Shown here in pieces: positions 1-9,137 of a stretch of 62,426 nucleotides of DNA (its first letter is position 1; every line of letters starts with the position of its first letter). The position numbers and the translations under genes were made by a program. The stretch is from JANMEX01 sp031423755 (lineage in GTDB: Bacteria; Pseudomonadota; Alphaproteobacteria; Rhizobiales; Rhizobiaceae). The stretch covers positions 1 through 62,426 of the forward strand of contig JANPGC010000174.1 in the NCBI GenBank assembly GCA_031423755.1, read 5' to 3'. The notes under the pieces were generated by a model. It saw only the letters and a list, made by a program, of their open reading frames with translations. It was not told the DNA's origin and did no database searches.

Positions 1-325
1 CTTGCAGGCCGGCCACGCGCTTCTCGGTGAGGCCAATGCCCGAAGTGATCAGGTTTGTGTAGAGCCCGGCTTCGGCCGCGCCTCTTGTGAGATCTTCCAA
101 ATCCCGGCGCGAGGCAGGTTCGCCGCCGGACAGATGCAGATGCAACACACCGAGCGCTGCGGCCTGCTGAAAGACGTATATCCACTCAGCCGTGGTGAGC
201 TCGTCCGCGTGGGATTTCAGCTCCATCGGGTTGGAGCAATAGGGGCACGCCAGCGGGCAGCGATGGGTCAGTTCGGCAAGCAGCGAATCGGGCAGCGGCA
301 GGCGCGACGCGGCGGAGGCATTCAT
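1..325 (-). CDS. pqqE: PQQ biosynthesis radical SAM protein PqqE (N-terminal part, cut by window edge)
   Basis: Only the first 108 codons are inside the window; the gene continues past the left edge. PqqE is the radical SAM enzyme that cross-links the Glu and Tyr side chains of the PqqA precursor peptide. The translation contains the radical SAM cysteine motif as CPLACPYCSNPMEL (CxxxCxxC, about residues 23-30), preceded by LLAELTHR, followed by a GGEP-type motif (LHLSGGEPASR) that helps bind S-adenosylmethionine. The start ATG overlaps the pqqD stop codon (ATGA), so translation is probably coupled. Last visible gene of the pqqABCDE operon. Confidence 0.93.
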   Translation of the reverse strand, partial: MNASAASRLPLPDSLLAELTHRCPLACPYCSNPMELKSHADELTTAEWIYVFQQAAALGVLHLHLSGGEPASRRDLEDLTRGAAEAGLYTNLITSGIGLTEKRVAGLQ

Positions 326-609
326 GGCCCGATCTCCAGCATGCGCCGATCCGAGAGGTCCAGCAGAAATTTTACGACATCCGTTCTGATCAGCTCCGGG
401 TCTGCCGCGTATTTCGCTGCGAGAGAGGCGACAATCGCATCAAGTGTATTGGCTCCGTCAATCTCGCCCAGAATGGCTACGGCAATCGGGTCCACCACGA
501 CGGCCCGCTCAGGTGCAAGCAGCACCATGCGACCGCGTACCTTGTCCTCTTTAAGCCGGACGCCAGTGGGAAGATGCACAACAGAGCCGCCCGATATCTT
601 AACGCTCAT
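322..609 (-). CDS. pqqD: PQQ biosynthesis peptide chaperone PqqD
   Basis: 95 aa, the usual length for PqqD, the small winged-helix-like (RRE-type) protein that holds the PqqA peptide and presents it to PqqE. Family features are the N-terminal stretch around LPTGVRLKEDKVRGRMVLLAPE and the C-terminal FLLDLSDRRML. The ATG overlaps the pqqC stop (606-609) and its own stop overlaps the pqqE start, so the gene sits in a tightly coupled operon in canonical B-C-D-E order. Confidence 0.95.
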   Translation of the reverse strand: MSVKISGGSVVHLPTGVRLKEDKVRGRMVLLAPERAVVVDPIAVAILGEIDGANTLDAIVASLAAKYAADPELIRTDVVKFLLDLSDRRMLEIGP

Positions 610-1358
610 GATGCAGCGCCCTTCATCAAGCCATCGCTGCCGTTCCAGCTGCCGGGCGGGATGCGGCCGGGCTCCACATAGGCTGAATGCAGCGCGTCAA
701 TCTGCGCCCACAAGACGTCCGTCTTGAACGTCAGGGCTGCTGCAGCTGCGTCCTGCCGCTCCTCATTGTCTGCCCGATCCAGCACCCATGACAGGCCGAA
801 CGCGACGTCCTTCGGTGCTTCGCGCAGACGGGTTTTGAAATAGGCCAGCGATTGTTCATTGGCGAAATCATAATGCTGCAACAGGCCTTCAATGCGCTCG
901 GCATGGATGTTGGCGGCGAAAAGCTCGGTGAGCGAGGAGGCCACCGCCTCCAGAAGGCTCTTCTCTCGGACAAAGTGCACATAGGCATCCACCGCAAAGC
1001 GCGTGGCGGGCAGGACGCCGCCGCAGGAGGCGACGTAGGCCGGGTCGAGCCCGACCGCTTCCGCCAGCTTGAGCCAGCGCCTGATGCCGCCGCCTTCGCT
1101 AATCCCCCCGTCATGATCCTCGATGCGCGAGCGCCAGACGCGGCGCAGGTCCGCATCCTCGCAGCGCGAGAGAATGCCAGCGTCCTTGAGCGGTATCCGG
1201 CTCTGGTAATAATAGCGGTTGATGACCCATGCGCGCACCTGGGTTGGGGTGCACTTGCCGCCATGCAGCAATTTGTGAAACGGATGCTTGTCGTGATAGC
1301 GCGCCGCGCCGATGGAGCGCAGCCGCTCTTCAAACCGATCGCGGGAAAGCGCGGTCAC
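606..1358 (-). CDS. pqqC: Pyrroloquinoline-quinone synthase PqqC
   Basis: 250 aa, normal for PqqC, a cofactorless oxidase of the TENA/PqqC fold that carries out the final ring closure and oxidation giving PQQ. The family motifs YHDKHPFHKLLHGG near the N-terminus, WVINRYYYQSRIPLKDA and IEDHDG are intact. Initiation is at GTG: the sequence at 1355-1358 is a GTGA overlap with the pqqB stop, and no better start lies upstream. Confidence 0.96.
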   Translation of the reverse strand: MTALSRDRFEERLRSIGAARYHDKHPFHKLLHGGKCTPTQVRAWVINRYYYQSRIPLKDAGILSRCEDADLRRVWRSRIEDHDGGISEGGGIRRWLKLAEAVGLDPAYVASCGGVLPATRFAVDAYVHFVREKSLLEAVASSLTELFAANIHAERIEGLLQHYDFANEQSLAYFKTRLREAPKDVAFGLSWVLDRADNEERQDAAAAALTFKTDVLWAQIDALHSAYVEPGRIPPGSWNGSDGLMKGAAS

Positions 1359-2251
1359 AGCGTGATCTCCATGCCGTCATGGCCGATTTCCCAGCCGCAG
1401 TCTTGCGCATGCGACCGCTCAGCGCTGTCCGGCAGCCAGACCGGGTTTGTGTTGTTCATGTGGACATAGATTTTGCGCACATGGTCGTAGGGCTTGAATG
1501 TTTCCAGCGAGCCGCCTGCCCCGCTCATCGGCATATGGCCCATGCGCCGCCCGGTTTTCTGGCCAAGTCCCGCTATGATCATTTCATCATCGGCATAAAG
1601 CGTTCCGTCAAAGAACAGCAGGTCAGCGTCGCCGATTTTGGCGTCAATCACGTCAGTCATCGCCGCGCATCCCGGAATGTAGACAAGCCTTGCGCCGTTC
1701 GCCTCATATTCAACGCCAACCGTCTGTTCGCCGAGCATCTGTGTGTCAACCGTGCCGCTTTCCATGAACAGCGGCACTTTGCCGGGCACCGCAAAAAGCC
1801 GCGCCCGTGATGTCCTGTTCAGCTCGAACCACTCGTCCAACTTGCACATCCTTCGCTCTACCAGCGCGTTGTCCATGGTGAGGAACACGGGATTGGCCCG
1901 CAGCACCGCGTCAATCGCCTCGGTCAGATAGATGGTGAACGGCTGTTTTTCGCGCAGCGTCAACAGGCCGCCGATATGATCGATGTCGCCGTTGGTGATG
2001 ATGAGCGAGTGCAGCGGCGAGCTTCTCGGGCCGGTGGGCCACATCTGCGCGTTTGCTGCCAGTTGCGCGCGGATATCCGGCGATGCGTTCAGGACGGTCC
2101 AATGTGCGCCGTCAGCGGTAACAGCCAGCGAAGATTGGGTTTGCGTCGCGATCACGCCCTTGCGTGCCGACTCGCAGTTTGCGCAGCCGCAATTCCACTG
2201 TGGCAATCCGCCACCTGCGGCAGCGCCAAGAACAAGGGCGCGCATTCGCAT
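1355..2251 (-). CDS. pqqB: PQQ biosynthesis protein PqqB (metallo-beta-lactamase fold)
   Basis: 298 aa. PqqB is an MBL-fold protein, thought to be an iron-dependent hydroxylase acting on the Glu-Tyr intermediate. Diagnostic are the N-terminal LGAAAGGGLPQWNCGC with its clustered cysteines, the degenerate metal motif TNGDIDHIGGLL, and FDGTLYADDEM. Two in-frame ATG codons are possible (MRMRAL or MRAL two codons later); the longer is given. Lies 28 bp downstream of pqqA and overlaps pqqC by 4 nt. Confidence 0.95.
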   Translation of the reverse strand: MRMRALVLGAAAGGGLPQWNCGCANCESARKGVIATQTQSSLAVTADGAHWTVLNASPDIRAQLAANAQMWPTGPRSSPLHSLIITNGDIDHIGGLLTLREKQPFTIYLTEAIDAVLRANPVFLTMDNALVERRMCKLDEWFELNRTSRARLFAVPGKVPLFMESGTVDTQMLGEQTVGVEYEANGARLVYIPGCAAMTDVIDAKIGDADLLFFDGTLYADDEMIIAGLGQKTGRRMGHMPMSGAGGSLETFKPYDHVRKIYVHMNNTNPVWLPDSAERSHAQDCGWEIGHDGMEITL

Positions 2252-2279
2252 CGAGAAACGCGCCCCTGATTGCTGTTAA

Positions 2280-2375
2280 TCAGAACTGAACCGGATCAGT
2301 GCCGTCAGCCGGCGCATAGCGGTTGATTTCCATGCCGCAGCTGATTTCGAGAATTTTTGGTGCAGACCAAGCCAT
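2280..2375 (-). CDS. pqqA: PQQ precursor peptide PqqA
   Basis: A 31-residue peptide: it begins MAWSAPKILEISCGMEINRY and ends with 11 residues closing in DPVQF. It carries the E-x-x-x-Y motif (EINRY, Glu16 and Tyr20) whose two side chains become the PQQ skeleton. The start has a strong ribosome-binding site (GGAGGAAGTC before ATG). It lies immediately upstream of pqqB, where the precursor gene is expected. Higher expression of pqqA than of the downstream genes is common for this operon; nothing here shows it directly. Confidence 0.95.
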   Translation of the reverse strand: MAWSAPKILEISCGMEINRYAPADGTDPVQF

Positions 2376-2479
2376 GACTTCCTCCATTGACCGTTAAATC
2401 CGGCATCAAACGGGAAAAGAACCCGAAATTTCGCTGGATCAGGAAAATGAAGAAATCACAGTTATCGGGGGGCGGCAAT

Positions 2480-2493
2480 TGCACTTAGGTGCA
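2480..2493. promoter_or_regulatory. Short inverted repeat upstream of pqqA
   Basis: TGCAC-TTAG-GTGCA lies about 105 bp upstream of the pqqA start, in the 174-bp gap between pcaF (ends 2550) and pqqA. It could be an operator for the pqq operon. The arms are only 5 bp, so chance is possible. Nothing else is recognisable in this gap. Confidence 0.25.
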
Positions 2494-2549
2494 TAGGCTG
2501 GCGGTTGGCATCAGCGCGGAAGTTTGTCAGGACAAGGCACGCTGGCGGC

Positions 2550-3752
2550 TTAAACCCGCTCGAGTACAATGGCGATGCCCTGCCCGACGCCGATGCACAT
2601 GGTGGCGAGGCCGTATTTCGCGCCGGACAGCTGCATCTCGATCGCTGCGGTCCCCGTAATGCGCGCCCCGCTCATGCCAAGCGGATGGCCGAGCGCAATG
2701 GCCCCGCCGTTGCGGTTCACACGTTCATCATAATCAGCAATTCCAAGATCGCGCAATGTGGCAAGACCTTGGCTGGCGAATGCCTCGTTGAGTTCGATCA
2801 CGCCGATAGCATCCATGTTCAAATTGAGACGTGTCATCAGCTTTCTCGTCGCGGGGGCCGGGCCAAAGCCCATGATGCGCGGTGCAACGCCTGTTGCCGC
2901 ACCACCAAGAATGCGGGCAATCGGGGTCAGCCCATGGCGCTTTGCCGCCGCTTCCGAGGCGATGATCAAGGCTGCGGCACCATCATTGACACCGGACGAA
3001 TTGCCGGCGGTCACCGACCCGCCTGCGCGGAATGGCGCTTTCAGTTTGGCCAGCGCTTCAATGCTTGTCGCACGCGGATGCTCATCTTTGTCGACTACGG
3101 TCACTTCGCCCTTGCGCTGCGCAATCGAAACCGGTGTTATTTCCTGCGCCAGACGGCCGTTCTCCTGCGCCTTTGCCGCAGCGTTCTGGCTGCGAACGGC
3201 AAACGCATCCTGATCAGAGCGGCTGATGTTGAAATCCGCCGCGACATTCTCGGCGGTTTCCGGCATCGAGTCGACGCCATACATCTCGCGCATTAATGGA
3301 TTGACGAAGCGCCAGCCGATTGTTGTGTCGTAGATTTCGGCAGCACGCGAAAACGCCGCCTCAGCTTTGGGCATAACGAATGGCGCGCGGCTCATGCTCT
3401 CGACACCACCGGCAATCATCAATTCCGCCTCGCCGGATTTGATCACCCGCGCCGCGTCGATGACCGCATTCATGCCCGAACCGCACAAGCGGTTGACTGT
3501 TGCGCCGGGCACTTCCTTGGGAAAACCTGCCAGCAAAAGGCTCATCCGCGCGATATTGCGATTGTCCTCGCCCGCCTGGTTGGCACAACCGAAGATCACG
3601 TCATCAATGGCACCAAAATCCATCGATGGATTGCGGCCTATTAGCGCCTTCAGCGGCACAGCACCGAGATCATCCGCCCGGACAGAAGACAGCGTACCGC
3701 CAAACCGTCCGATTGGCGTGCGGATGTAATCACAGATAAACGCCTCAACCAT
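2550..3752 (-). CDS. pcaF: 3-oxoadipyl-CoA thiolase
   Basis: 400 aa, standard length for PcaF. It cleaves 3-oxoadipyl-CoA to succinyl-CoA and acetyl-CoA, the last step of the 3-oxoadipate route. Thiolase residues are intact: Cys90 in NRLCGSGMNA (acyl acceptor), His356 in GGAIALGHPLGMSGAR and Cys386 in MCIGVGQG (acid/base). Overlaps the upstream CoA-transferase beta gene by 8 nt. Co-localisation with CoA-transferase, maleylacetate reductase and hydroxyquinol dioxygenase supports the 3-oxoadipyl-CoA substrate over a general acetyl-CoA acetyltransferase. Confidence 0.9.
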   Translation of the reverse strand: MVEAFICDYIRTPIGRFGGTLSSVRADDLGAVPLKALIGRNPSMDFGAIDDVIFGCANQAGEDNRNIARMSLLLAGFPKEVPGATVNRLCGSGMNAVIDAARVIKSGEAELMIAGGVESMSRAPFVMPKAEAAFSRAAEIYDTTIGWRFVNPLMREMYGVDSMPETAENVAADFNISRSDQDAFAVRSQNAAAKAQENGRLAQEITPVSIAQRKGEVTVVDKDEHPRATSIEALAKLKAPFRAGGSVTAGNSSGVNDGAAALIIASEAAAKRHGLTPIARILGGAATGVAPRIMGFGPAPATRKLMTRLNLNMDAIGVIELNEAFASQGLATLRDLGIADYDERVNRNGGAIALGHPLGMSGARITGTAAIEMQLSGAKYGLATMCIGVGQGIAIVLERV

Positions 3753-4533
3753 CGGCAGCCACCTTCGCTCCGCTGTGGGCCGCCCTCGTCCGGGCCTGCA
3801 AGTCCCGAAGCGTTGTCAGTTCCAAAGCCGTTGGCGCTGGCGTCACATCCAACGCATCAGCAAATTTGACCACCCAGCCGCAACTCGCCTGCACGTCTTC
3901 ACGGCTTACGCCCGGGTGCAGCGAAACAACGATAAACTCCTTGGTCACCGGATCCGGTTTCCAGATGGCCAGATCCGTGATCAGCAGCGTCGGACCTTTG
4001 GTTGTCATGCCGAGGCGCTTTCGATGGTCGCCGCCCGTCCCGTGTCCGAACGAGGTGAAGAAGTCGATGGTCTCGACCATGCCGCGCTTCGACTGTGCCA
4101 TGGTGATGTAAATCTCCTGCGCCGATGACGCGATCTCCGGTGCGCCGCCACCTCCGGGAAGCCGGGTTTTCGGCTTGGCATAGTCGCCGATCACCGTGGT
4201 GTTGATGTTGCCGAACTTGTCCAACTGCGCAGCGCCAAGAAAGCCGATGGTGACATGGCCGCCTTGCAGCCAGTAGCGGAACATTTCCGGGACACTGACC
4301 GTGGTGAGCGCCGTGTCGCAAAGCTCTCCGTCGCCAATTGACAGTGGCAGGACATCAGGTGCGGTGCCAAGCGTGCCGCTCTCGTAGATCAGCGTGATGT
4401 CCGGCGCATGGGTGAGGCGCGCGACATTACAGGCAGCCGATGGCGCGCCGATGCCGACAAAGCAAACGTCGCTGGATTTCAGCACACGCGATGCGGCAAT
4501 TGTCATCATTTCATTGGGTGTGAACTCACTCAT
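3745..4533 (-). CDS. catJ: 3-oxoadipate CoA-transferase, beta subunit (CatJ/PcaJ type)
   Basis: 262 aa from the ATG at 4533, which overlaps the alpha-subunit stop (ATGA, 4530-4533). The reading frame stays open upstream, but that extension lies inside the partner gene and reads as a shadow. CoA-transferase family I beta subunit, of the CatIJ type related to glutaconate CoA-transferase: note IYESGTLG, the Glu-containing segment typical of the catalytic subunit, and GGGGAPEIASSA. Transfers CoA from succinyl-CoA to 3-oxoadipate. The symbol follows the CatI/CatJ subfamily because the sequence does not look like short PcaJ. Confidence 0.85.
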   Translation of the reverse strand: MSEFTPNEMMTIAASRVLKSSDVCFVGIGAPSAACNVARLTHAPDITLIYESGTLGTAPDVLPLSIGDGELCDTALTTVSVPEMFRYWLQGGHVTIGFLGAAQLDKFGNINTTVIGDYAKPKTRLPGGGGAPEIASSAQEIYITMAQSKRGMVETIDFFTSFGHGTGGDHRKRLGMTTKGPTLLITDLAIWKPDPVTKEFIVVSLHPGVSREDVQASCGWVVKFADALDVTPAPTALELTTLRDLQARTRAAHSGAKVAADG

Positions 4534-5387
4534 CGCGCAATCCTCAAAGGCGCAACGCGCGATGCAAATGCATCGGCATCTGACTGCATGACATTGGTCT
4601 CCATCCACGCAAGAAAGCTCTCCCGCTCGGCGGCGATCTTGTCCCATTCGAGATATGCCGCGTTGTCGCGCGCATAGTAGCCGTGCGTATAGGACGGATG
4701 CGCTCCGCCCGGCACAACAGCAATCGCCTCAGGAATGAAATGTGGAAGAATGGTCAGGTTCGGATGCAGGTCATCAAAGTTCTCGACCACCTCTTCCACC
4801 GTCACGACACATCGTTTTGCGGCCAGCGCCGCTTCCTTCTGAATGCCGATGATGCCTTCGATCAGGATATCGCCGCGCTTTGTGGCCTTCTGCGCGTGGA
4901 TGAACGTCACGTCCGGGCGCAGCGCCGGGACTGCTGACAGCACTTCGCCGGTGAAGGGGCAGGCGACACTTTTGATGTTTGCGTTGACAGCGGGAAGTCC
5001 CGCGCCAAGATAGCCGCGGAACACGGCGAACGGCATGCCGGCCGCGCCCGCCTCCCATGCATTGGCCATCGCCGAATGGCTGTGCTCTTCGATCTTGATG
5101 GCATGCGGATGATTATTTTCTATGGCGTCTCGCATGCGGCGCAGAAGACCAACGCCCGGGTTTCCGGCATAAGAAAACACGACCTTTTTCGCCATGCCCA
5201 TGCCGACCATCTGATCGTAGATGAGATCCGGCGTCATGCGGATCAGCGTCAGGTCACGAAAGCCCTGGCGGATGGCTTCATGGGCTGCCGCAGTCGGAAT
5301 GAGATGCGTGAACCCTTCAAAGGCCACGCTGTCGCCATTGTTGAGATTTTGCCGGACAGCCTCTGCCAGGCTCATGAATTTGCTCAT
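4530..5387 (-). CDS. catI: 3-oxoadipate CoA-transferase, alpha subunit (CatI/PcaI type)
   Basis: 285 aa from ATG 5387, preceded by AGGA with 8-9 nt spacing. A GTG at 5405 overlapping the dioxygenase stop would add six residues, but the family normally begins at this ATG. The N-terminal VAFEGFTHLIPTAAAHEAIR is characteristic of the CatI/GctA alpha subunit. It pairs with catJ and forms the 3-oxoadipate activation step between maleylacetate reductase and thiolase. Confidence 0.85.
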   Translation of the reverse strand: MSKFMSLAEAVRQNLNNGDSVAFEGFTHLIPTAAAHEAIRQGFRDLTLIRMTPDLIYDQMVGMGMAKKVVFSYAGNPGVGLLRRMRDAIENNHPHAIKIEEHSHSAMANAWEAGAAGMPFAVFRGYLGAGLPAVNANIKSVACPFTGEVLSAVPALRPDVTFIHAQKATKRGDILIEGIIGIQKEAALAAKRCVVTVEEVVENFDDLHPNLTILPHFIPEAIAVVPGGAHPSYTHGYYARDNAAYLEWDKIAAERESFLAWMETNVMQSDADAFASRVAPLRIAR

Positions 5388-5401
5388 CGAATCGTCCTGC
5401 T

Positions 5402-6292
5402 TCACTCGGCCTTGGCCAGACGGAAATCCCAGTCCACTGACCAGAACGGCCCGTCAAAACCCGCCTTGGCTGCGGCATCGGGATCAGTATTGTGTTTGAA
5501 ATCACCGACAAGGCTTTCCTTCACGCCAAACACCGCATCGACCTCCAGATACGGACAGTCCGGAGGGAAAACATGGGTAATGACGGTCTCAAAGCCTTCT
5601 GCTTTGACAATGAAATGGATATGCGCGGCACGGTTGATACCCCGGCCCATCGCCGCAAGCATTTCGCCAACAGGGCCGTCGCCGGGGATGGGATAGAAGC
5701 GTGGCTTGACCGAGCGGAACCAAAAGTTCCCGTCTGCGTCCGATTTGAAAATACCACGCAGGTTCATGTCAGGCTGAACATCTTTTTGTTGAACGTCATA
5801 GAACCCGTCGTCGTTGGTTTGCCAGGCATCAACCGTCGCACCGGCAATCGGTTTTCCATGCGTGTCCAGTACACGGCCGCGCACGATCAGCGGCTCGCCT
5901 TTGCCGTCCAGACAGATGTTTGCACCGTTCTCCCGGTGCGGCGGGTTCTCGACATAGAACGGTCCGAGAATGGTGTTCTCTGTCGCCTCCGAGCCGTGAT
6001 CATTGTTGATGGCATCGACCAGCATCGTCACGCCGATGGTGTCGGACAAGAGAATAAACTCCTGCCGCCAGTCGTTGCACATCTGGCCCGTGCGGGTCAG
6101 GAACTGGATCGCCTGCAGCCACTCTTCATGGCTCGGCCTGATTTCCTTGACCGCCGCATGCAGATGGCGGATGACCGCGCTCATCACCTCGCGCGTGCGC
6201 GGCGCGACATCCTCGCCCATGCGGGCAATGACCACGTCAGCGGAGGTTTCTTCCTCAAAGTACGGATATTTGGTCCAGGTTCGTTTTGCCAT
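5402..6292 (-). CDS. Hydroxyquinol 1,2-dioxygenase (intradiol)
   Basis: 296 aa. Intradiol ring-cleavage enzyme converting benzene-1,2,4-triol to maleylacetate with non-haem Fe(III). An N-terminal helical dimerisation domain (about 1-100) precedes the catalytic beta-sandwich. The four iron ligands are visible: Tyr165 (GFYDVQ), Tyr200 (KPRFYPIP), His224 and His226 (AAHIHF). Length and ligand spacing match hydroxyquinol dioxygenases better than catechol or protocatechuate enzymes, and the linked maleylacetate reductase (12809-13876) consumes the expected product. Lies 12 nt downstream of the FAD hydroxylase gene. Confidence 0.9.
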   Translation of the reverse strand: MAKRTWTKYPYFEEETSADVVIARMGEDVAPRTREVMSAVIRHLHAAVKEIRPSHEEWLQAIQFLTRTGQMCNDWRQEFILLSDTIGVTMLVDAINNDHGSEATENTILGPFYVENPPHRENGANICLDGKGEPLIVRGRVLDTHGKPIAGATVDAWQTNDDGFYDVQQKDVQPDMNLRGIFKSDADGNFWFRSVKPRFYPIPGDGPVGEMLAAMGRGINRAAHIHFIVKAEGFETVITHVFPPDCPYLEVDAVFGVKESLVGDFKHNTDPDAAAKAGFDGPFWSVDWDFRLAKAE

Positions 6293-6304
6293 GATCTGCG
6301 CTCC

Positions 6305-8059
6305 TCACCGTGCCAGAATTAATGTCAGAACGTGGCGCAGATCGTTCGTTTCGTCTCCGGTACCCGTCTTGCTGCGCCATCCAACATGCTGGTCCGGGCG
6401 GACGAGCACGCAGCCGCTGTCGGCAATTTCCCGTGCGCGCGCCCAATCGCCGGTGTGATCTTCATAATCGCGGCGCGGTCCGATCACGGTGGCAACAAGA
6501 TCAATTTTCAACTCAGCTGCAATCGCCTGCGCTGCCTTGACCCAGGCCTCACCGCCGATGCCGGTGAGCAAGGTGAAGCGCCCCTTGCCGGTGATATCCA
6601 GTGTCGAATGCTGCTTGCCGGATTTGTCGAACACCCAGACATGCGGCAACCGCGCGCCGGCCCATGTTGTCGGCGCATAATGCAGTTCCTTGTCTTTCGA
6701 GAACGCCGGCTCGGGCTCGCCATCCGTGATCGCAGCGCTTGAGGTGTAACGCTGGTTCATCTCTACGCCGTGGCAATCGAATTCGTACTTTTTGAATTCG
6801 ATAGCCTTGCGCAAGGCCTCGCGCTGCTTCTCAGCCGCCGGAGTCGCATCGCAGCGCGCATCCATGTTGCGCTGGATTTTCTCGTGATCAACGCCGCCAT
6901 CCATGCCGAGCGCCTCGAAGATCGGACCGAACTCACCGATGGATTGGTTGGCGCGCGTGACGATCTGCTTGGCAATCGGAGCGCGCTCGGCAGTGTAGCT
7001 GTCGAGCAGCTTTTCCCCTGCCTGACCCTTCACCACCATGGCCAGTTTCCAGGCGAGGTTGAACCCATCCTGAATGGAGGTGTTGGAGCCAAGGCCGTTC
7101 GACGGCGGGTGGCGGTGCGCGGCATCGCCCATCACGAACACACGCCGGTTCTGCATGTTGGTGGCGTAACAGTTGTTGACTGTCCAGGTGTTGGCAGAGA
7201 TGAGATCAATCTCAAGTTCGGGATCGCCGACCAACTGCCGGGCAACCTGCGTTGCCATGGCAGCGTCAACTTCCGGCGCCGGCTGGTTGATGTCATAGCC
7301 CCAGACAATCAGCCACTCGTTCCACGGCCGGATCATCCGTACGAGGCCCATGCCGATGCCGCCGACATCTGCGCCGGGCTGCATCACCCAATAGAGCACC
7401 GACGGGCGGTGCGCGACATAGCGCGACAGGTCGGCGCGGAACAGGATGTTCATCGATCCGCCGACGCCCATCTTGCCCTCGAGCGGAATGCCCGCATGGT
7501 CGGCGACAAGCGAATTGCCGCCGTCGGCGCCGATGAGATAGTCAGACCGGATCGTGATGTGCTTGCCGGTCAGCCGGTCAAGACATGTGGTCGTCACGCC
7601 GGTTTCGTCCTGGACGTGACTGACATATTCCGTGCTCATGCGCGCCTGCGTCCCGCGCGAGCAGGCGGTCTTGAACAGGATGGGCTCCATGAATGTCTGC
7701 GGCAGGTCATTCATCATGGTGGGAGAGGACAATTGGTGCTCGGCGCGGCTGAGCGGGTGCTTGCCCCAGCTTTTCATGCGGCCGATTTCTTCACCCGCAA
7801 GGCTTTCGCAGAACACGTTCTCGCCCATCAGGTCTTGTTCGGCTGCGTGCATGTAGGCTTCGGCCTCAACATTTTTGCCAAGGTCGCGCAGGACCTCCAT
7901 GGTGCGCTGGTTGGTGATGTGGGCGCGCGGCGTGTTGGCAAGCCAGCGGTAGCGGTTCACGACCATGTTTTCGACACCATAGGTCGAAAGAAGCGCGGCT
8001 GTGGACGAACCGGCGGGGCCGGTCCCGATGATCAGCACTTTGGTTGTGATATCAGCCAT
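6305..8059 (-). CDS. FAD-dependent phenolic monooxygenase (TfdB/resorcinol hydroxylase-like)
   Basis: 584 aa, class A single-component flavoprotein hydroxylase. Three FAD/NAD(P)H signatures are present: IIGTGPAGSS near residue 10, the DG motif YLIGADGGNS, and the GD motif VFVMGDAAHRHPP. The C-terminal thioredoxin-like extension (about 480-584) is the type found in 2,4-dichlorophenol 6-monooxygenase and phenol 2-monooxygenase. Because it sits directly before hydroxyquinol dioxygenase, the likely job is hydroxylation of resorcinol, hydroquinone or a substituted phenol to hydroxyquinol. The exact substrate cannot be read from the sequence. Start overlaps the upstream permease gene by 8 nt. Confidence 0.8.
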   Translation of the reverse strand: MADITTKVLIIGTGPAGSSTAALLSTYGVENMVVNRYRWLANTPRAHITNQRTMEVLRDLGKNVEAEAYMHAAEQDLMGENVFCESLAGEEIGRMKSWGKHPLSRAEHQLSSPTMMNDLPQTFMEPILFKTACSRGTQARMSTEYVSHVQDETGVTTTCLDRLTGKHITIRSDYLIGADGGNSLVADHAGIPLEGKMGVGGSMNILFRADLSRYVAHRPSVLYWVMQPGADVGGIGMGLVRMIRPWNEWLIVWGYDINQPAPEVDAAMATQVARQLVGDPELEIDLISANTWTVNNCYATNMQNRRVFVMGDAAHRHPPSNGLGSNTSIQDGFNLAWKLAMVVKGQAGEKLLDSYTAERAPIAKQIVTRANQSIGEFGPIFEALGMDGGVDHEKIQRNMDARCDATPAAEKQREALRKAIEFKKYEFDCHGVEMNQRYTSSAAITDGEPEPAFSKDKELHYAPTTWAGARLPHVWVFDKSGKQHSTLDITGKGRFTLLTGIGGEAWVKAAQAIAAELKIDLVATVIGPRRDYEDHTGDWARAREIADSGCVLVRPDQHVGWRSKTGTGDETNDLRHVLTLILAR

Positions 8060-9137
8060 TTTTGTCTCCGGTTTTCGCTTTGGTGATGAGACGGCGCTGC
8101 AACGGAAAGAGTTGCCAGCCGGTCCGTTTGGAAATCAGGCCCCAGATACCATTCGGGGCAAAGAGCATGGTCAGGATGCCGAGAATCCCGAGCGCCATCA
8201 AATACCAGCTGCCATAGTCGGCAAACAGGCTCTGTAGAATGTAGAACAGGATGATGCCGACAATCGGCCCTTCAATGGTGCCGATGCCGCCGATGACGAC
8301 GATGAAAATCACATAGGCAGTCCAGTCCTGCACACTGAACGCAGCGTCCGGCGAGATGCGCGCTTTTTGCACGTAGATCAACGCTCCGGTCAGGCCGGTG
8401 CCGAATGCAGCCGTCAGGTAGACAAACCAGCGCATCGCCCGTGCATCAACGCCAACTGATCTGGCAGCCTCCATATTGTCGCGCACTGCTGAAAGCGCGA
8501 GGCCGCGTTTGGTGCGCAGCAGCCAGTAGATGCCGGCTATTGTTCCCGCCGCCAAAACCAGTGCCAGCCAATAGGCCAGAATATCGCGTGCCGCCGCATC
8601 GCGGACACTGAACAGATCGCCGATTGCGCGGGTAAACATCATGTCGCTTGTGGCACTGCGAGGCAGCGATGTTCCGGTGCCGCCGCCGAGTGTCTTCCAT
8701 TGCGCAACAAGGAGCCGCACGACTTCGGCGATCACCCATGTACCGATAGCGAAATAGGCACCCTGCAGCCGGAAGGCGAAGAACCCGGTCGGGATGGCAA
8801 GGAGCAGTGCCGCAATACCGCCCGCCAATATCGCCGGAACGGGATCGAGGCCGAGCAGGATAACGCAAGCAAACATCGCATAGGCACCAAGACCGACAAA
8901 TGCCTGCTGCCCGACCGAAACCAGCCCGCCGAAGCCGGCCAGCAGGTTCCATAGCTGTGCCAGCGTCAGCATGGTGAGAATGAAGAACATGTCCTGGATC
9001 ACGCTTCGCCCGACAAACGCGGGCAGGGCAATGCCGATCACCAGTAGGATGAGCGAAACAACGAGAGCAACGCTCGAAACCTTGGTGCGGGTTTCAACGC
9101 GGTACTTGTTTCCGAAGTTTTGAGAAAGTGCGCTCAT
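8052..9137 (-). CDS. ABC transporter permease, LivM family
   Basis: 361 aa from the ATG at 9137 (MSALSQNFG), which shares one base with the LivH-like stop codon; the upstream in-frame extension lies inside that gene and was discarded. Multi-spanning inner-membrane protein with the LivM-type core around WNLLAGFGGLVSVGQQAFVG and the EAA-like cytoplasmic loop SAVRDNMEAARSVGVDA. Together with the neighbouring LivH, LivF, LivG and binding protein it forms a complete importer of the branched-chain amino acid family. In this operon it probably imports an aromatic substrate. Confidence 0.88.
   Translation of the reverse strand: MSALSQNFGNKYRVETRTKVSSVALVVSLILLVIGIALPAFVGRSVIQDMFFILTMLTLAQLWNLLAGFGGLVSVGQQAFVGLGAYAMFACVILLGLDPVPAILAGGIAALLLAIPTGFFAFRLQGAYFAIGTWVIAEVVRLLVAQWKTLGGGTGTSLPRSATSDMMFTRAIGDLFSVRDAAARDILAYWLALVLAAGTIAGIYWLLRTKRGLALSAVRDNMEAARSVGVDARAMRWFVYLTAAFGTGLTGALIYVQKARISPDAAFSVQDWTAYVIFIVVIGGIGTIEGPIVGIILFYILQSLFADYGSWYLMALGILGILTMLFAPNGIWGLISKRTGWQLFPLQRRLITKAKTGDKNG

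Noticed and set aside
6770..8086. Long (438-codon) plus-strand open frame opposite the FAD monooxygenase
   Set aside because: Antisense shadow of a GC-rich gene; low-complexity His/Arg/Val-rich translation with no family features.
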